From an uncultured Blautia sp. (GTDB lineage Bacteria; Bacillota; Clostridia; Lachnospirales; Lachnospiraceae), in assembly GCF_934371575.1 (NCBI RefSeq), contig NZ_CAKRNY010000025.1, forward strand, positions 1 to 54,395: a stretch of DNA of 54,395 nt. Direction: 5' to 3'. Both the position numbers and the translations under genes were made by a program. Below the pieces are notes generated by a model that was given only the letters and a program-made list of their open reading frames with translations, did no database searches and was not told where the DNA came from. This document shows, piece by piece, positions 36,403-45,738 of this stretch. Within the stretch, counting starts at the first letter, position 1. Every line of letters starts with the position of its first letter.

Positions 36403-36604
36403 ACTATTTCTTTTTGCCACCCACCAAATTTAGCATATTCAATTTGTGTATTTTTGCCAAAACCAAAGTATGATACTGCATTAAAATTGCCTCGAAATAT
36501 AAATTTTAACATCTACGAAAAAAGCTGTCATTTTACCAGTTTTTCGCACCAGGCGCAGCCAGTAAAACAACAACTTTTCTTCTTTCTTTATTCCGTTTTA
36601 ATTC

Positions 36605-38764
36605 CTATTCTTCCGTATCCTCTGCCGGTTCTGCCGGAATGAATACTCTGGAATTTTCGTGTTTTTCTTTTTTCTTTAATGCATGCGCTTTCTCTGTAGC
36701 TTCCCTGCAGAATTCCACCTGGGAATTTATCAGTGCCTTGCCTCTCTTGTCCTGTTTCTCATAGGTTCCGTCCGGCTGAAGAATATGAGCTTTCACATTA
36801 TCGCGGAATTCCAGATCCAGTATATGCTTGATCTCGTTCTTGATCTGTTCATCCTCAACAGGGAAAACAATCTCTACACGGCGATCCAGGTTACGGGGCA
36901 TCCAGTCTGCGCTTCCCATGTAAATTTCGTCACTGCCATTATTGTGGAAATAGAAAATTCGGCTGTGCTCCAGGAAATTTCCTACAATGGAACGAACGTG
37001 GATATTCTCGCTGACTCCCGGAATTCCCACTCTCAGACAGCAAATACCACGGATCAGCAGATAAATCTGTACTCCACAGGAAGATGCATGATAAAGAGCC
37101 GCAATAATCTTCGGATCACAAAGAGAGTTCATCTTTGCTACGATCATTGCCGGCATTCCCTTTTTCGCATGCTCTGCTTCTCTCTCGATCATCTTCAGGA
37201 ACCGATCCTTCATCCAGATCGGTGCCACGATCAGACGATTCCAGCTCTTTGGCTCAGAATATCCGGAGAGCATATTAAACACTGCAGTGGCATCCTCGCC
37301 GAAACGCTCATCACAGGTAAAAATACCGCAGTCTGTATAAAGCTTGGCTGTGGAATCATTATAGTTACCGGTTGCCAGATGGACATAGCGGCGGATTCCC
37401 GTATCCTCACGGCGAACCACCAAAGTGATCTTACTGTGTGTTTTCAGGCCAACCAGACCATAAATTACATGACAGCCTGCTTTTTCCAGCATTTTTGCCC
37501 ACACAATATTGTGCTCTTCATCAAAACGTGCCTTCAACTCAACCAGAACAGAAACCTGCTTGCCATTCTCTGCTGCCTGGGCAAGTGCTGCAATAATCGG
37601 CGAATTCCCACTGACACGGTACAGAGTCTGCTTAATTGCCAGTACATCCGGATCCTTTGCCGCCTGACGGACAAAATTCACAACCGGATCAAAGCTCATA
37701 TATGGATGGTGAAGAAATACATCACCCTCACGGATCACCTGAAAAACATCTTTGCTGGTATCTGCAAACGCAGGAACTACAGCAGGTGTATATTTAGGCT
37801 CCTTATACTGGTCATATCCGTCCTGCCCATAAACCTTCATCAGCATAGTAAGATCCAGCGGACCATTAATATAAAACAGGTCCTCTTCCTTAATGTCAAA
37901 CTCTTTTTTCAGAATGCCCAGAAGTCTGGTATCCGTCTTGTCTTCAACCTCCAAACGAATCACCTCGCCCCACTGGCGTTTTTTCAGCTGCTTCTGAATT
38001 TCCACAAGAAGATCTTCTGCACCATCCTCGTCAATAGAAAGATCCGCATTTCTCATAATACGGTATGGATGCGCACAGACCACATCATAGCCAAGGAAAA
38101 GCTTGTCAATATTTCGCTCGATGATTTCCTCAAGAAGAATCACTGTGGTATCTTCTTTCTTTTCAGAGGGAATGGTAATCACACGCGGCAGCACTGACGG
38201 TACCTGAACAGTGGCAAAAACCAGCACCTCTTTTCCTTTTTTCTTATCCTTTTTGGAAATCAGGGCACCGATATTCAAGGTCTTATTCCGGATCAGCGGA
38301 AATGGTCTGGATGAATCCATAGCCATAGGGGTAAGCACCGGATACACATTATCCTCAAAGTAACGGTCTACATACTCCTGCTGCTCCTCATTTAATTTCT
38401 CATGCTCCATCACCAGATGAAGTCCTACTTTTTCCAAAGCCGGAAGAAGAGAACGGTTCAACGTACTGTACTGAGAACGGACAAGTTCATGAGTCTGTGC
38501 GCTGATCTCCTTCAGCTGCGCTTTCGGGCTCATTCCTGCCAGATCAGTTTTCTCGTATCCGGCATGAACCTGATCCTTCAAAGAAGCCACACGAACCATA
38601 TAAAACTCATCCAGATTGGATGATACAATACTGGTAAATTTTAGTCTTTCAAATAAAGGCAGACTTTTATCTCTTGCTTCTGAGAGAACACGGTCATCAA
38701 ACTTCAGCCAGCTTAACTCCCTGTTCACAAAATACTCCGGTTTTTCAAAATTCTTCAGATCCAT
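36605..38764 (-). CDS. ppk1: Polyphosphate kinase 1
   Basis: A 719-residue enzyme that reversibly makes polyphosphate from ATP. N-terminal domain: YFVNRELSWLKFDDRVLSEA and SSNLDEFYMVRVASLKDQV. Catalytic domains: HHPYMSFDPV, the first His motif in VGLKTHSKITLVVRRE (autophosphorylated His), YVHLATGNYNDSTAKLYTD, and a second His region with NFLEHSRIFYFHNNG. MGSADWMPRNLDRRVEIVFP is near the end. ATG at 38764 follows AGGAGGGGCACA; the five extra in-frame residues upstream are rejected. Only 11 bases separate it from ppx, so both are cotranscribed and polyphosphate synthesis and degradation are linked. Confidence 0.97.
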   Translation of the reverse strand: MDLKNFEKPEYFVNRELSWLKFDDRVLSEARDKSLPLFERLKFTSIVSSNLDEFYMVRVASLKDQVHAGYEKTDLAGMSPKAQLKEISAQTHELVRSQYSTLNRSLLPALEKVGLHLVMEHEKLNEEQQEYVDRYFEDNVYPVLTPMAMDSSRPFPLIRNKTLNIGALISKKDKKKGKEVLVFATVQVPSVLPRVITIPSEKKEDTTVILLEEIIERNIDKLFLGYDVVCAHPYRIMRNADLSIDEDGAEDLLVEIQKQLKKRQWGEVIRLEVEDKTDTRLLGILKKEFDIKEEDLFYINGPLDLTMLMKVYGQDGYDQYKEPKYTPAVVPAFADTSKDVFQVIREGDVFLHHPYMSFDPVVNFVRQAAKDPDVLAIKQTLYRVSGNSPIIAALAQAAENGKQVSVLVELKARFDEEHNIVWAKMLEKAGCHVIYGLVGLKTHSKITLVVRREDTGIRRYVHLATGNYNDSTAKLYTDCGIFTCDERFGEDATAVFNMLSGYSEPKSWNRLIVAPIWMKDRFLKMIEREAEHAKKGMPAMIVAKMNSLCDPKIIAALYHASSCGVQIYLLIRGICCLRVGIPGVSENIHVRSIVGNFLEHSRIFYFHNNGSDEIYMGSADWMPRNLDRRVEIVFPVEDEQIKNEIKHILDLEFRDNVKAHILQPDGTYEKQDKRGKALINSQVEFCREATEKAHALKKKEKHENSRVFIPAEPAEDTEE

Positions 38765-38775
38765 TGTGCCCCTCC

Positions 38776-40311
38776 TCACATTTTTCTCTTACGTCTGAGC
38801 ACCAGACGAATACCAAATACTTCTTCAAAAAATTCCACCTTATCCTTCAGAAGGCCAAGCTCAAGGGAAATATCCTGCTCAGAATCCACCGTGAGAAACA
38901 GTGTCTGATCCTTAAGTACAGCTTTCATATTTTTTACTTTCTGATAATGGCTGCGGTCCATTGCGTTTGCAATACGGAGAATAGCTGTCAGCTTGGCAAT
39001 GAGAAGATATACGGAACGGTCCATTCCAATCTCCCCTGCAATTTCTCCATAGTAAACAAATTCTGTGGTATTGTAGCGCACCGCATTTGCAATTACCTGA
39101 CGTTCCTCTGTGGAAAGTCCGATAATTTCTGTTGCCATAATGATCTGGTAAGAGCACTCTGCCACATCCCCCATGCTGATGTATTTTCCACAGTCATGAA
39201 GCTGAACTGCAATCTGGAGAAGCAGACGCTCTCTGTCTCCCATTCCGTGAACCTTCTTCATACTGTCAAAAATTGACAATGCCAGGTCTGTCGTTCCCTT
39301 AATATGCTCTTTTCCTGTAGAAAATCTCTTTGCAATATTATGAGATGCTACCAAAATATCATTTTCAAAATTGTGTACACTCTTGATAAAATTCTTCTTT
39401 TCACCAAAATCATATGCAATTCCGTCAAGAAGGGAAACTCCAGGCATCCACAACGCTTCCGCATTAAAAAGATCCATAAAATCTTTGCAGATAACCATTG
39501 TCGGAACGATCAGGGTAGCATACTCAAGATCAATATCCATCTCCTCCGCCAGTGTTTCCTCAGTCTTGTAAACTGTCTTTTCATAGCATTTCACAAACTC
39601 TGCCTTTGTAAGAATATTATCCTGTCTCTCCTCGCGGAAAATAGTTTCTGTAAGGAAATCCCCCATCAGGATCACATTTTTGATATCCCGGTCTTTCAGA
39701 TAAAGCCTCTTGAATCCAGTCAGGTCATTGCGGATAAATTCTTCTACCAGCTGCGCATAATTCGTGTTGGTTTTCTCAAGCTCTTTCAATCTCTGGCGAA
39801 TACGCACGCTTCCCATTTTCAGGCTCTGGGTAGTAACAAGGGCATCCTTGTCAAACAGGGAAATCTGCAGATTTCCTCCACCTACGTCCAAAATGGCAGT
39901 CCCCTTCTGAATCATTTTCTTAAAGCCATTCTCTATAGCTGCAATAGACTTATACCCCAAGAAATGCTGTTCCGCATTGCTGAGAACCTCTACATGAACT
40001 CCGGTTCTTCTTAAAATCTGCTCAATAATAATAATCGGATTCTTCATTTCACGGAAAACACTGGTGGTGCAGGCGCGATATTCCTTCACACCGTACTCAG
40101 ACATAATCCGTTTAAAATCATTAAGAACCTCACAGATGGTATCAACTTTATCCGGCTCCATTGTTCCACCTGAGTATACCCCCACTCCCAGATTCAGACG
40201 GTACCGGATATCATCAACAGTGCGAAATCCGCCTTTTTTTGAAAATTCAAAGATTTTCATAGCGATTTCGTAAGAACTGATATCAATTGCCGCAAATGTG
40301 GTCACTGCCAT
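38776..40311 (-). CDS. ppx: Exopolyphosphatase (Ppx/GppA) with HD domain
   Basis: A 511-residue protein. The actin-like Ppx/GppA fold covers the first 300 residues: AAIDISSYEIAMKIFEF, the catalytic loop NAEQHFLGYKSIAAI, and ILDVGGGNLQISLFD for phosphate binding. The C-terminal third has an HD domain, VQLHDCGKYISMGD, and helices typical of long Ppx proteins. It should cleave phosphate from polyphosphate ends, and perhaps pppGpp. TAGGAGGAAAAAGGT precedes the ATG. It lies between the DUF815 ATPase gene (12 bases upstream) and ppk1. Confidence 0.93.
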   Translation of the reverse strand: MAVTTFAAIDISSYEIAMKIFEFSKKGGFRTVDDIRYRLNLGVGVYSGGTMEPDKVDTICEVLNDFKRIMSEYGVKEYRACTTSVFREMKNPIIIIEQILRRTGVHVEVLSNAEQHFLGYKSIAAIENGFKKMIQKGTAILDVGGGNLQISLFDKDALVTTQSLKMGSVRIRQRLKELEKTNTNYAQLVEEFIRNDLTGFKRLYLKDRDIKNVILMGDFLTETIFREERQDNILTKAEFVKCYEKTVYKTEETLAEEMDIDLEYATLIVPTMVICKDFMDLFNAEALWMPGVSLLDGIAYDFGEKKNFIKSVHNFENDILVASHNIAKRFSTGKEHIKGTTDLALSIFDSMKKVHGMGDRERLLLQIAVQLHDCGKYISMGDVAECSYQIIMATEIIGLSTEERQVIANAVRYNTTEFVYYGEIAGEIGMDRSVYLLIAKLTAILRIANAMDRSHYQKVKNMKAVLKDQTLFLTVDSEQDISLELGLLKDKVEFFEEVFGIRLVLRRKRKM

Positions 40312-40323
40312 ACCTTTTTCCTC

Positions 40324-41640
40324 CTACCAGGTTTTTTCTTCACTTGTACCCAGAATATGGTCAATAAACTGCTGCGCAGTTCTTCCTGTCAGTCCGCCAT
40401 GGGAAAGCTCCCAGGCATTTGCTTTCATCAAAAGCTCCTCTTTTGGTATATTAACGCCATAGCGTTCTGCCAGTGTGGTAACAATATTCTGAAATTCCTT
40501 TTTATTTGGCGCACCAAAATAGATACGCACACCAAAGCGGTAAACAAGAGAAAGCTTCTCCTGGACTGTATCTGAGGAATGCAGATCTTCATCGTCTGCC
40601 ACCTCAAGCTTATCTCCTGATTTTTCCCGTACAAGATGACGTCTGTTGCTGGTTGCATAAATCAGAATATTGTCTGGTTTTTTCTCCAGACCGCCCTCGA
40701 TCACTGCTTTCAGATATTTATATTCAATCTCAAATTCCTCAAAGGAAAGGTCATCCATATAAAGAATAAACTTATAATTACGATTTTTGATCTGTGCGAT
40801 CACATCATTCAGATCCTGGAACTGATGCTTATACACCTCGATAATACGAAGTCCCTCATCATAATATCTGTTCAGAATTCCTTTGATACTTGAAGATTTA
40901 CCTGTTCCTGCATCACCAAAAAGGAGACAGTTATTGGCTTTTCTTCCTCTTACAAAGGCTTCTGTATTCTCGATCAGCTTCTGCTTCGGAATCTCATACC
41001 CCACCAGATCCTCCAGATTCACATGGGCAATTCTGGTGATCGGTGAGATCACTGTTTTTCCATCTCTGCTGTGTTCAATACGAAATGCCTTATTCAGTCC
41101 CAGCTTACCTACACCAAAATCCTTATAAAACTGAACCATGTCTGCCATAAATTCTTCCACAGAGGAAGCCTCAGCCAGTGTTTTACTCATATCACAGATT
41201 CTGTCGCAGATGCGCTGATTGTAAACCTTGCTGTTACAGCCTGTATTCACATAGTTACAGAGAAAATCTACACAGTCTGTTCCAAAGGCTTTATCAAAAA
41301 CAGCAAGATCAAAATCGTAGAGTTCCTTGAAAATCTGAAAATCATGAAGTGCCAGATGGTTAATGCTGCCCTCTACTGCCCCTCTGATCTCAGAAGCGGT
41401 GCTAAATGCATTCTCATGATTTACCAGAAGCTGTGTCAGATAAGTATGCCACAGATTTCCTGAAAACCCATACATTCCTGCCATTTCCACCAGGCTGCCT
41501 GCCATATGGAAAAATTCCTCCCTGCGATTCCTAAAATCTTCCTCGCCGGTCTCGTAGCTGTTCATCAGTGATGTCATTGTATGCAGTATCTCACCATTCT
41601 CAAAATCACGGTAAAGAATACATTCTTCTGTTCTTGCCAT
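40324..41640 (-). CDS. DUF815-family AAA ATPase
   Basis: A 438-residue ATPase. The N-terminal 200 residues are helical and have no known motif. Walker A is LLFGDAGTGKSSSIKG and Walker B FILYMDDLSFEEFE; IYATSNRRHLV is the sensor-1 strand and SHGGLTGRTAQQFIDHIL the lid. The family (DUF815) is related to DnaC/ClpX-like loaders but has no firm role. The ATG at 41640 follows AAAGGAAACGAAA. It is the first gene of a tight three-gene unit with ppx and ppk1, suggesting a link to polyphosphate or stress; this is inference. Confidence 0.88.
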   Translation of the reverse strand: MARTEECILYRDFENGEILHTMTSLMNSYETGEEDFRNRREEFFHMAGSLVEMAGMYGFSGNLWHTYLTQLLVNHENAFSTASEIRGAVEGSINHLALHDFQIFKELYDFDLAVFDKAFGTDCVDFLCNYVNTGCNSKVYNQRICDRICDMSKTLAEASSVEEFMADMVQFYKDFGVGKLGLNKAFRIEHSRDGKTVISPITRIAHVNLEDLVGYEIPKQKLIENTEAFVRGRKANNCLLFGDAGTGKSSSIKGILNRYYDEGLRIIEVYKHQFQDLNDVIAQIKNRNYKFILYMDDLSFEEFEIEYKYLKAVIEGGLEKKPDNILIYATSNRRHLVREKSGDKLEVADDEDLHSSDTVQEKLSLVYRFGVRIYFGAPNKKEFQNIVTTLAERYGVNIPKEELLMKANAWELSHGGLTGRTAQQFIDHILGTSEEKTW

Positions 41641-41726
41641 TTTCGTTTCCTTTCGCAACCGTTTTTCTATTTTACTTTCTTTATGTTAAAAGCTGATAAA
41701 ATTCATTTAAATTTTCTGATATTTTT

Positions 41727-44165
41727 TTAATAATTTCCCAGGATTTTCAAATAACTTGTCTCAGCTTCCATTCCACGCAGCGCATTTTTCACTGCACTAT
41801 CCCGCAGATTTCCCTCAAAATCTACAAAGAAACGATATTCCCATGTTTTCCCCGGAATGGGACGGGACTCGATCTTTGTCATATTCAGACCATTATAGAT
41901 CATATGAGAAAGCACATTGTACAAGGTTCCGCTTTCATGACGCGCCTCAAAGCACACGCTGATTCTGGAACTGCCGATCTCATAAACAGGTTTCTTTGAT
42001 AAAATAATGAATCTTGTCACATTGCTGTCATTTCTGCAGATATTTTCTGCCAGAATCTTCAGATTGTAAAATTCTCCGGCATCCCTGCTGGCAATGGCGG
42101 CATGTGTTTTATCCTGTTCTTCACTGACCTTCTTCGCGGCTGCAGCTGTATTACTCACCGTAGCTGTTTTCCAGTTTCTGTGTGCTTCCAGGTATTCCTT
42201 ACACTGTGCAAGCCCCTGAGGATGAGAATACACACAGGAAATATGGGAAAGATCAGCATCCGGAAGCCCCAACAGAACATGCTCTACCTTCAGCACCTGT
42301 TCCCCTACAATAAACAAATCATATTCTGTCAGAAGATCATAAATATCAGCGACAATTCCTGCTGTGGAATTTTCAATAGGAAGAACAGCATAATCAGCTC
42401 TTCCTGCAGCTACCTCTTCCATCGCATCTCGAAACAGCTTCACATGATAGCTCTTTATGCCTTCCTGAAAATACGCACGCATGGCGCCATAGCTGTAGGC
42501 TCCTTCTACCCCCTGAAAAACAACATTCACATTGTTTCTCGGAAGTCTGTCCACCATCTGAAATTCCTCTTTTTCCCTTGGACCAAATTCTGTAAGAAGC
42601 TGATACTGGCGTTTCCTGCTGATCGCCATGATCTGCTGAAAAAGCTCCTGTGCACCAAGTGCGTTAAATTCTCCATGAGCTTTTTTCCGGATTTCTTCCA
42701 GCTTGGCATGCTCCCTCTCCGGATCCAGCACCTTCTTTCCGGTATGGATCTTGTACTTTGCAACATCCTCACAGACCTTCATTCGCTTCTCAAAAAGCTC
42801 TACCATCTGATTGTCAATTTCATCTATTTTACGTCTGCATTCCTGCAGATCTGTAATTTTGCTTTCCTCTGACTTCCGGCAGTGTTCCTCCACTGCCTCT
42901 GTAAGCTCTCCGATAAAAGAGAGAGAGCCAAATGCCAGAATCACGCTGTTTTCATCCCCGTCAGCACAGGCGAATGCCTTTTCCACAGCATCCCTGATGC
43001 TTTCTGTGCTTTTTGCGCTGGAATTGTATCTTAGCGCTGCCTCTGCAAGTTTCTCTGCTGGCAGGGCACGCGGATTGCCCGGTGTCTCTATGGTAAATAT
43101 CTTTTCTGCAAAATGTGCTGTTTTTTCAAGAACAAGATTATATTCTTTATCTGCAAAAACACCCATAATGTAGATCAGTCTTTTTCCTTTAAAATAATGC
43201 TGTATGGATTCCGCCATTTTGTCTGCCGCCCCCGGATTGTGAGCACCATCCACAATAAAAAGAGGTTTTTTACATATAACAGAAAATCTTCCTCTCCAGC
43301 TTGTATGCAAAAGTCCGTCCTTTCGCTGTTCCATGGTCGTATGCCATCCAAGTCTGTCCAGCTCTTCCAGGGCATTTAACGCCAGCACTGCATTTTCTTT
43401 CTGGTAAACACCAGCGAGAGAAATCTCAAATTCTTCCCCCTTATAGGAAAATCTCTGTCCAAATACACTTTCAGCTTCCAGAATCCCTTCATCCGGATCC
43501 GATACGGTACAGGGTACCCCAAGTCTTTCGCAAACAGCTTCAATTACCCGAGAAGCCTCTTCTTTTTGCTTTGTGGTCACAACATGACAGCCCGGCTTAA
43601 TGATCCCGGCTTTTTTCTCTGCAATTTCTCCGAGGGTATTTCCAAGAAATGACATATGGTCCATACTGACAGAAACCAGTATAGCCAGCTTGGTATTTTT
43701 GATAACATTGGTAGCATCCAGATTGCCACCCATTCCAGTCTCCAGAAGGACAAGATCACATTTTTCTTCCTTAAAATATAAAAACGCTGCTGCAGTTTCA
43801 ATTTCAAAAGGGGTCGGATGATTAAGACCAGCCTGTGTCATTTCCTCAATAGCCTGAGAAATCCTGGTCACATATCCGGCAAATTCCTCCCTGGAAATCT
43901 TCCTGCCGGCAATCTCCAGACGCTCTCTGTAAGAATAAAGAGTGGGAGATATATATCTGCCTACTTTATAGCCCGCTCTTGTGAGAGTTGTATATAAAAA
44001 TGCAATTGTCGAGCCCTTTCCGTTTGTTCCTGCCACATGCACGTAAGGGATTTCATCCTGAGGATTTCCCAGACGCTTCAACATTTCATACATATTGTCA
44101 AGTCCCAGCACGGAACCATATTTTGCCGCATCATCGATATAGGCACGACATTCCTGATAGTTCAT
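41727..44165 (-). CDS. FolC-chorismate mutase-prephenate dehydratase fusion protein
   Basis: One continuous frame of 812 residues with three enzymes. Residues 1-430 are folylpolyglutamate/dihydrofolate synthase: P-loop HVAGTNGKGST, SMDHMSFLGNTLGEIAEKKA and IVDGAHNPGAA. Residues 438-525 are an AroQ chorismate mutase (ECRRKIDEIDNQMVELFEKR; VAKYKIHTGKKVLDPERE). Residues about 543-725 are prephenate dehydratase (FQGVEGAYSYGA, PIENSTAG, and the catalytic-type SNVTRF), and 733-805 an ACT domain with GTLYNVLSHM and ESRP for phenylalanine feedback. It links folate tailing and phenylalanine synthesis, which both draw on chorismate. GGAGGAA six bases before the ATG is supplied by a repeat. No stop or shift is seen at the junction. 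Confidence 0.92.
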   Translation of the reverse strand: MNYQECRAYIDDAAKYGSVLGLDNMYEMLKRLGNPQDEIPYVHVAGTNGKGSTIAFLYTTLTRAGYKVGRYISPTLYSYRERLEIAGRKISREEFAGYVTRISQAIEEMTQAGLNHPTPFEIETAAAFLYFKEEKCDLVLLETGMGGNLDATNVIKNTKLAILVSVSMDHMSFLGNTLGEIAEKKAGIIKPGCHVVTTKQKEEASRVIEAVCERLGVPCTVSDPDEGILEAESVFGQRFSYKGEEFEISLAGVYQKENAVLALNALEELDRLGWHTTMEQRKDGLLHTSWRGRFSVICKKPLFIVDGAHNPGAADKMAESIQHYFKGKRLIYIMGVFADKEYNLVLEKTAHFAEKIFTIETPGNPRALPAEKLAEAALRYNSSAKSTESIRDAVEKAFACADGDENSVILAFGSLSFIGELTEAVEEHCRKSEESKITDLQECRRKIDEIDNQMVELFEKRMKVCEDVAKYKIHTGKKVLDPEREHAKLEEIRKKAHGEFNALGAQELFQQIMAISRKRQYQLLTEFGPREKEEFQMVDRLPRNNVNVVFQGVEGAYSYGAMRAYFQEGIKSYHVKLFRDAMEEVAAGRADYAVLPIENSTAGIVADIYDLLTEYDLFIVGEQVLKVEHVLLGLPDADLSHISCVYSHPQGLAQCKEYLEAHRNWKTATVSNTAAAAKKVSEEQDKTHAAIASRDAGEFYNLKILAENICRNDSNVTRFIILSKKPVYEIGSSRISVCFEARHESGTLYNVLSHMIYNGLNMTKIESRPIPGKTWEYRFFVDFEGNLRDSAVKNALRGMEAETSYLKILGNY

Positions 44166-44171
44166 TCAAGC

Positions 44172-44265
44172 TTCCTCCGCCTTGCATATTTTCGCGGGAA
44201 CCGCGAACTCCACTCCGTTACGTTTGCGTATCGGAAATATGCAATGCTACGCCTTGCATATTTCC
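44172..44265 (-). repeat. Palindromic repeat in the folC-pheA leader
   Basis: The element contains a 12-bp hairpin, GGAAATATGCAA (44233-44244) with TTGCATATTTCC (44254-44265), a small TCGCGG/CCGCGA hairpin, and a direct repeat CGCCTTGCATATTT (44178-44191 and 44250-44263). Its left end, read on the minus strand (ATATGCAAGGCGGAGGAA), is identical over 18 bases to the repeat at 10272-10289 and provides the GGAGGAA ribosome site of the gene starting at 44165. Confidence 0.75.
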
Positions 44266-44349
44266 TCCATTATACCCTTATGGAATAAAATTGGCAATAA
44301 TGGGAATATTATTTTTGACTATACTTTCTCATACAAGGAGGTTGAACAT

Positions 44350-44739
44350 ATGAAGAAACACCCTTTTCTCTTCTGTGGTCTCACAGGCTGGTGTCTTGAG
44401 ATTCTGTGGACCGGACTGCATTCCCTGATGCAGGGGGATTTTTCCATGAAAGGCACCACTTCTCTTCTAATGTTTCCGATTTATGGCTGTGCAGCCCTGA
44501 TCCTTCCGGCATATGGAAGACTGAAGTCCCTTCCGTTTCTCCTTCGCGGCTTTCTTTACACCGCATTATTTTACCTGGTAGAATTTGCAAGCGGCTCTGT
44601 TTTACAGGCTTTTCACATATGCCCCTGGGACTATACTGGAGCCAGGCACCAGTATAAGGGAATTGTCCGTCTAGACTATCTTCCGGTCTGGTTTTTCACC
44701 GGATTATTTTTCGAAAAAATACTTACAAAATCATCTTGA
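44350..44739 (+). CDS. Small membrane protein, putative ABC transporter permease type IV (CmpB-like)
   Basis: A 129-residue protein with about four hydrophobic segments. FLFCGLTGWCLEILWTGLHS followed by LLMFPIYGCAALI resembles the CmpB/ABC_trans_CmpB family; despite the family name, a transport role is unproven. The C-terminal part has CPWDYTG and YLPVWFFTGLFFEKI, also usual in these proteins. ACAAGGAGGTTGAACAT precedes the ATG at 44350; an upstream in-frame extension covers the folC-pheA leader repeat and is rejected. Divergent from folC-pheA; the pyrBI promoter overlaps its stop codon. Confidence 0.78.
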   Translation: MKKHPFLFCGLTGWCLEILWTGLHSLMQGDFSMKGTTSLLMFPIYGCAALILPAYGRLKSLPFLLRGFLYTALFYLVEFASGSVLQAFHICPWDYTGARHQYKGIVRLDYLPVWFFTGLFFEKILTKSS

Positions 44740-44764
44740 AAAATCAGCCCAAGTATTATATGAT
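44736..44764 (+). promoter_or_regulatory. Promoter of pyrBI
   Basis: TTGAAA (44736-44741), 17 bases, TATGAT (44759-44764). It overlaps the stop of the preceding gene. The leader to pyrB is only about 45 bases, with no room for a PyrR-type attenuator. Confidence 0.7.
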
Positions 44765-44814
44765 AGGTCGAAGAGATTTTGAATAAAAAACACACTCATA
44801 AATGGAGGTATATC

Positions 44815-45738
44815 ATGAGACACTTAATGAGTCCACTGGATTTCAGTATTCCGGAACTTGAGAAGCTTCTGGATCTTGCCAGCGATATTGAGAAAAACCC
44901 CAAAAAATACGCACATACCTGCGACGACAAACGACTTGCTACTCTTTTCTATGAGCCAAGTACCCGTACCCGTCTCAGTTTTGAAGCCGCAATGATGAAC
45001 CTTGGCGGTAAGGTTCTTGGTTTCTCATCCGCAGATTCCAGTTCCGCAGCAAAAGGCGAAACCGTTGCCGATACCATTCGTGTTGTTTCCTGTTATGCAG
45101 ACATCTGTGCTATGCGTCATCCGAAAGAAGGTGCTCCGCTGGTAGCTTCTATGGTTTCTAATATTCCTGTTATCAATGCCGGCGATGGCGGTCATCAGCA
45201 TCCTACCCAGACACTTACAGACTTACTCACCATTCGCTCCTTAAAGGGTCGTCTTGATAACATTACAATCGGACTGTGCGGAGATCTGAAATTCGGACGT
45301 ACCGTTCATTCCCTGATTGAGGCACTGGTTCGCTACAACAATGTAAAATTCGTACTGATCTCTCCGGAAGAGCTTCGTATTCCGAGTTACATCCGCGAAG
45401 ACGTACTGAAGAAAAACAACATCGAGTTCGTAGAGGTGGAACGTCTGGAAGATGCTATTCCGGAGCTTGACATTCTTTACATGACACGTGTTCAGAAGGA
45501 GCGTTTCTTCAATGAGGAAGACTATGTTCGTATGAAGGATTTCTACATACTGGACAAGCAGAAACTTTCCCTTGCAAAAGATGACATGTACATTCTTCAT
45601 CCGCTTCCACGTGTTAACGAAATTGCAGTCGAAGTAGACAATGATCCGAGAGCCGCATACTTTAAACAGGCCCAGTACGGTGTATATGTTCGTATGGCCC
45701 TGATTCTTACATTATTGGAGGTGGAACTGCCATGTTAA
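44815..45738 (+). CDS. pyrB: Aspartate carbamoyltransferase, catalytic chain
   Basis: A 307-residue enzyme joining carbamoyl phosphate and aspartate, the first committed step of pyrimidine synthesis. The carbamoyl phosphate loop [13 protein letters not shown] (about residues 45-57), [33 protein letters not shown], and the C-terminal [14 protein letters not shown] are all intact. AATGGAGGTATATC precedes the ATG at 44815; twelve extra upstream residues in frame are rejected. It overlaps pyrI by seven bases (ATGTTAA), so the two chains are made together. Confidence 0.98.
   Translation: MRHLMSPLDFSIPELEKLLDLASDIEKNPKKYAHTCDDKRLATLFYEPSTRTRLSFEAAMMNLGGKVLGFSSADSSSAAKGETVADTIRVVSCYADICAMRHPKEGAPLVASMVSNIPVINAGDGGHQHPTQTLTDLLTIRSLKGRLDNITIGLCGDLKFGRTVHSLIEALVRYNNVKFVLISPEELRIPSYIREDVLKKNNIEFVEVERLEDAIPELDILYMTRVQKERFFNEEDYVRMKDFYILDKQKLSLAKDDMYILHPLPRVNEIAVEVDNDPRAAYFKQAQYGVYVRMALILTLLEVELPC

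Noticed and set aside
36683..38197. 504-codon plus-strand open frame opposite ppk1
   Set aside because: A mirror frame of the conserved polyphosphate kinase gene without any domain of its own.
44740..44814. Attenuator or PyrR-binding leader before pyrB
   Set aside because: The leader from the predicted promoter is only about 45 bases and has no terminator or antiterminator stems.
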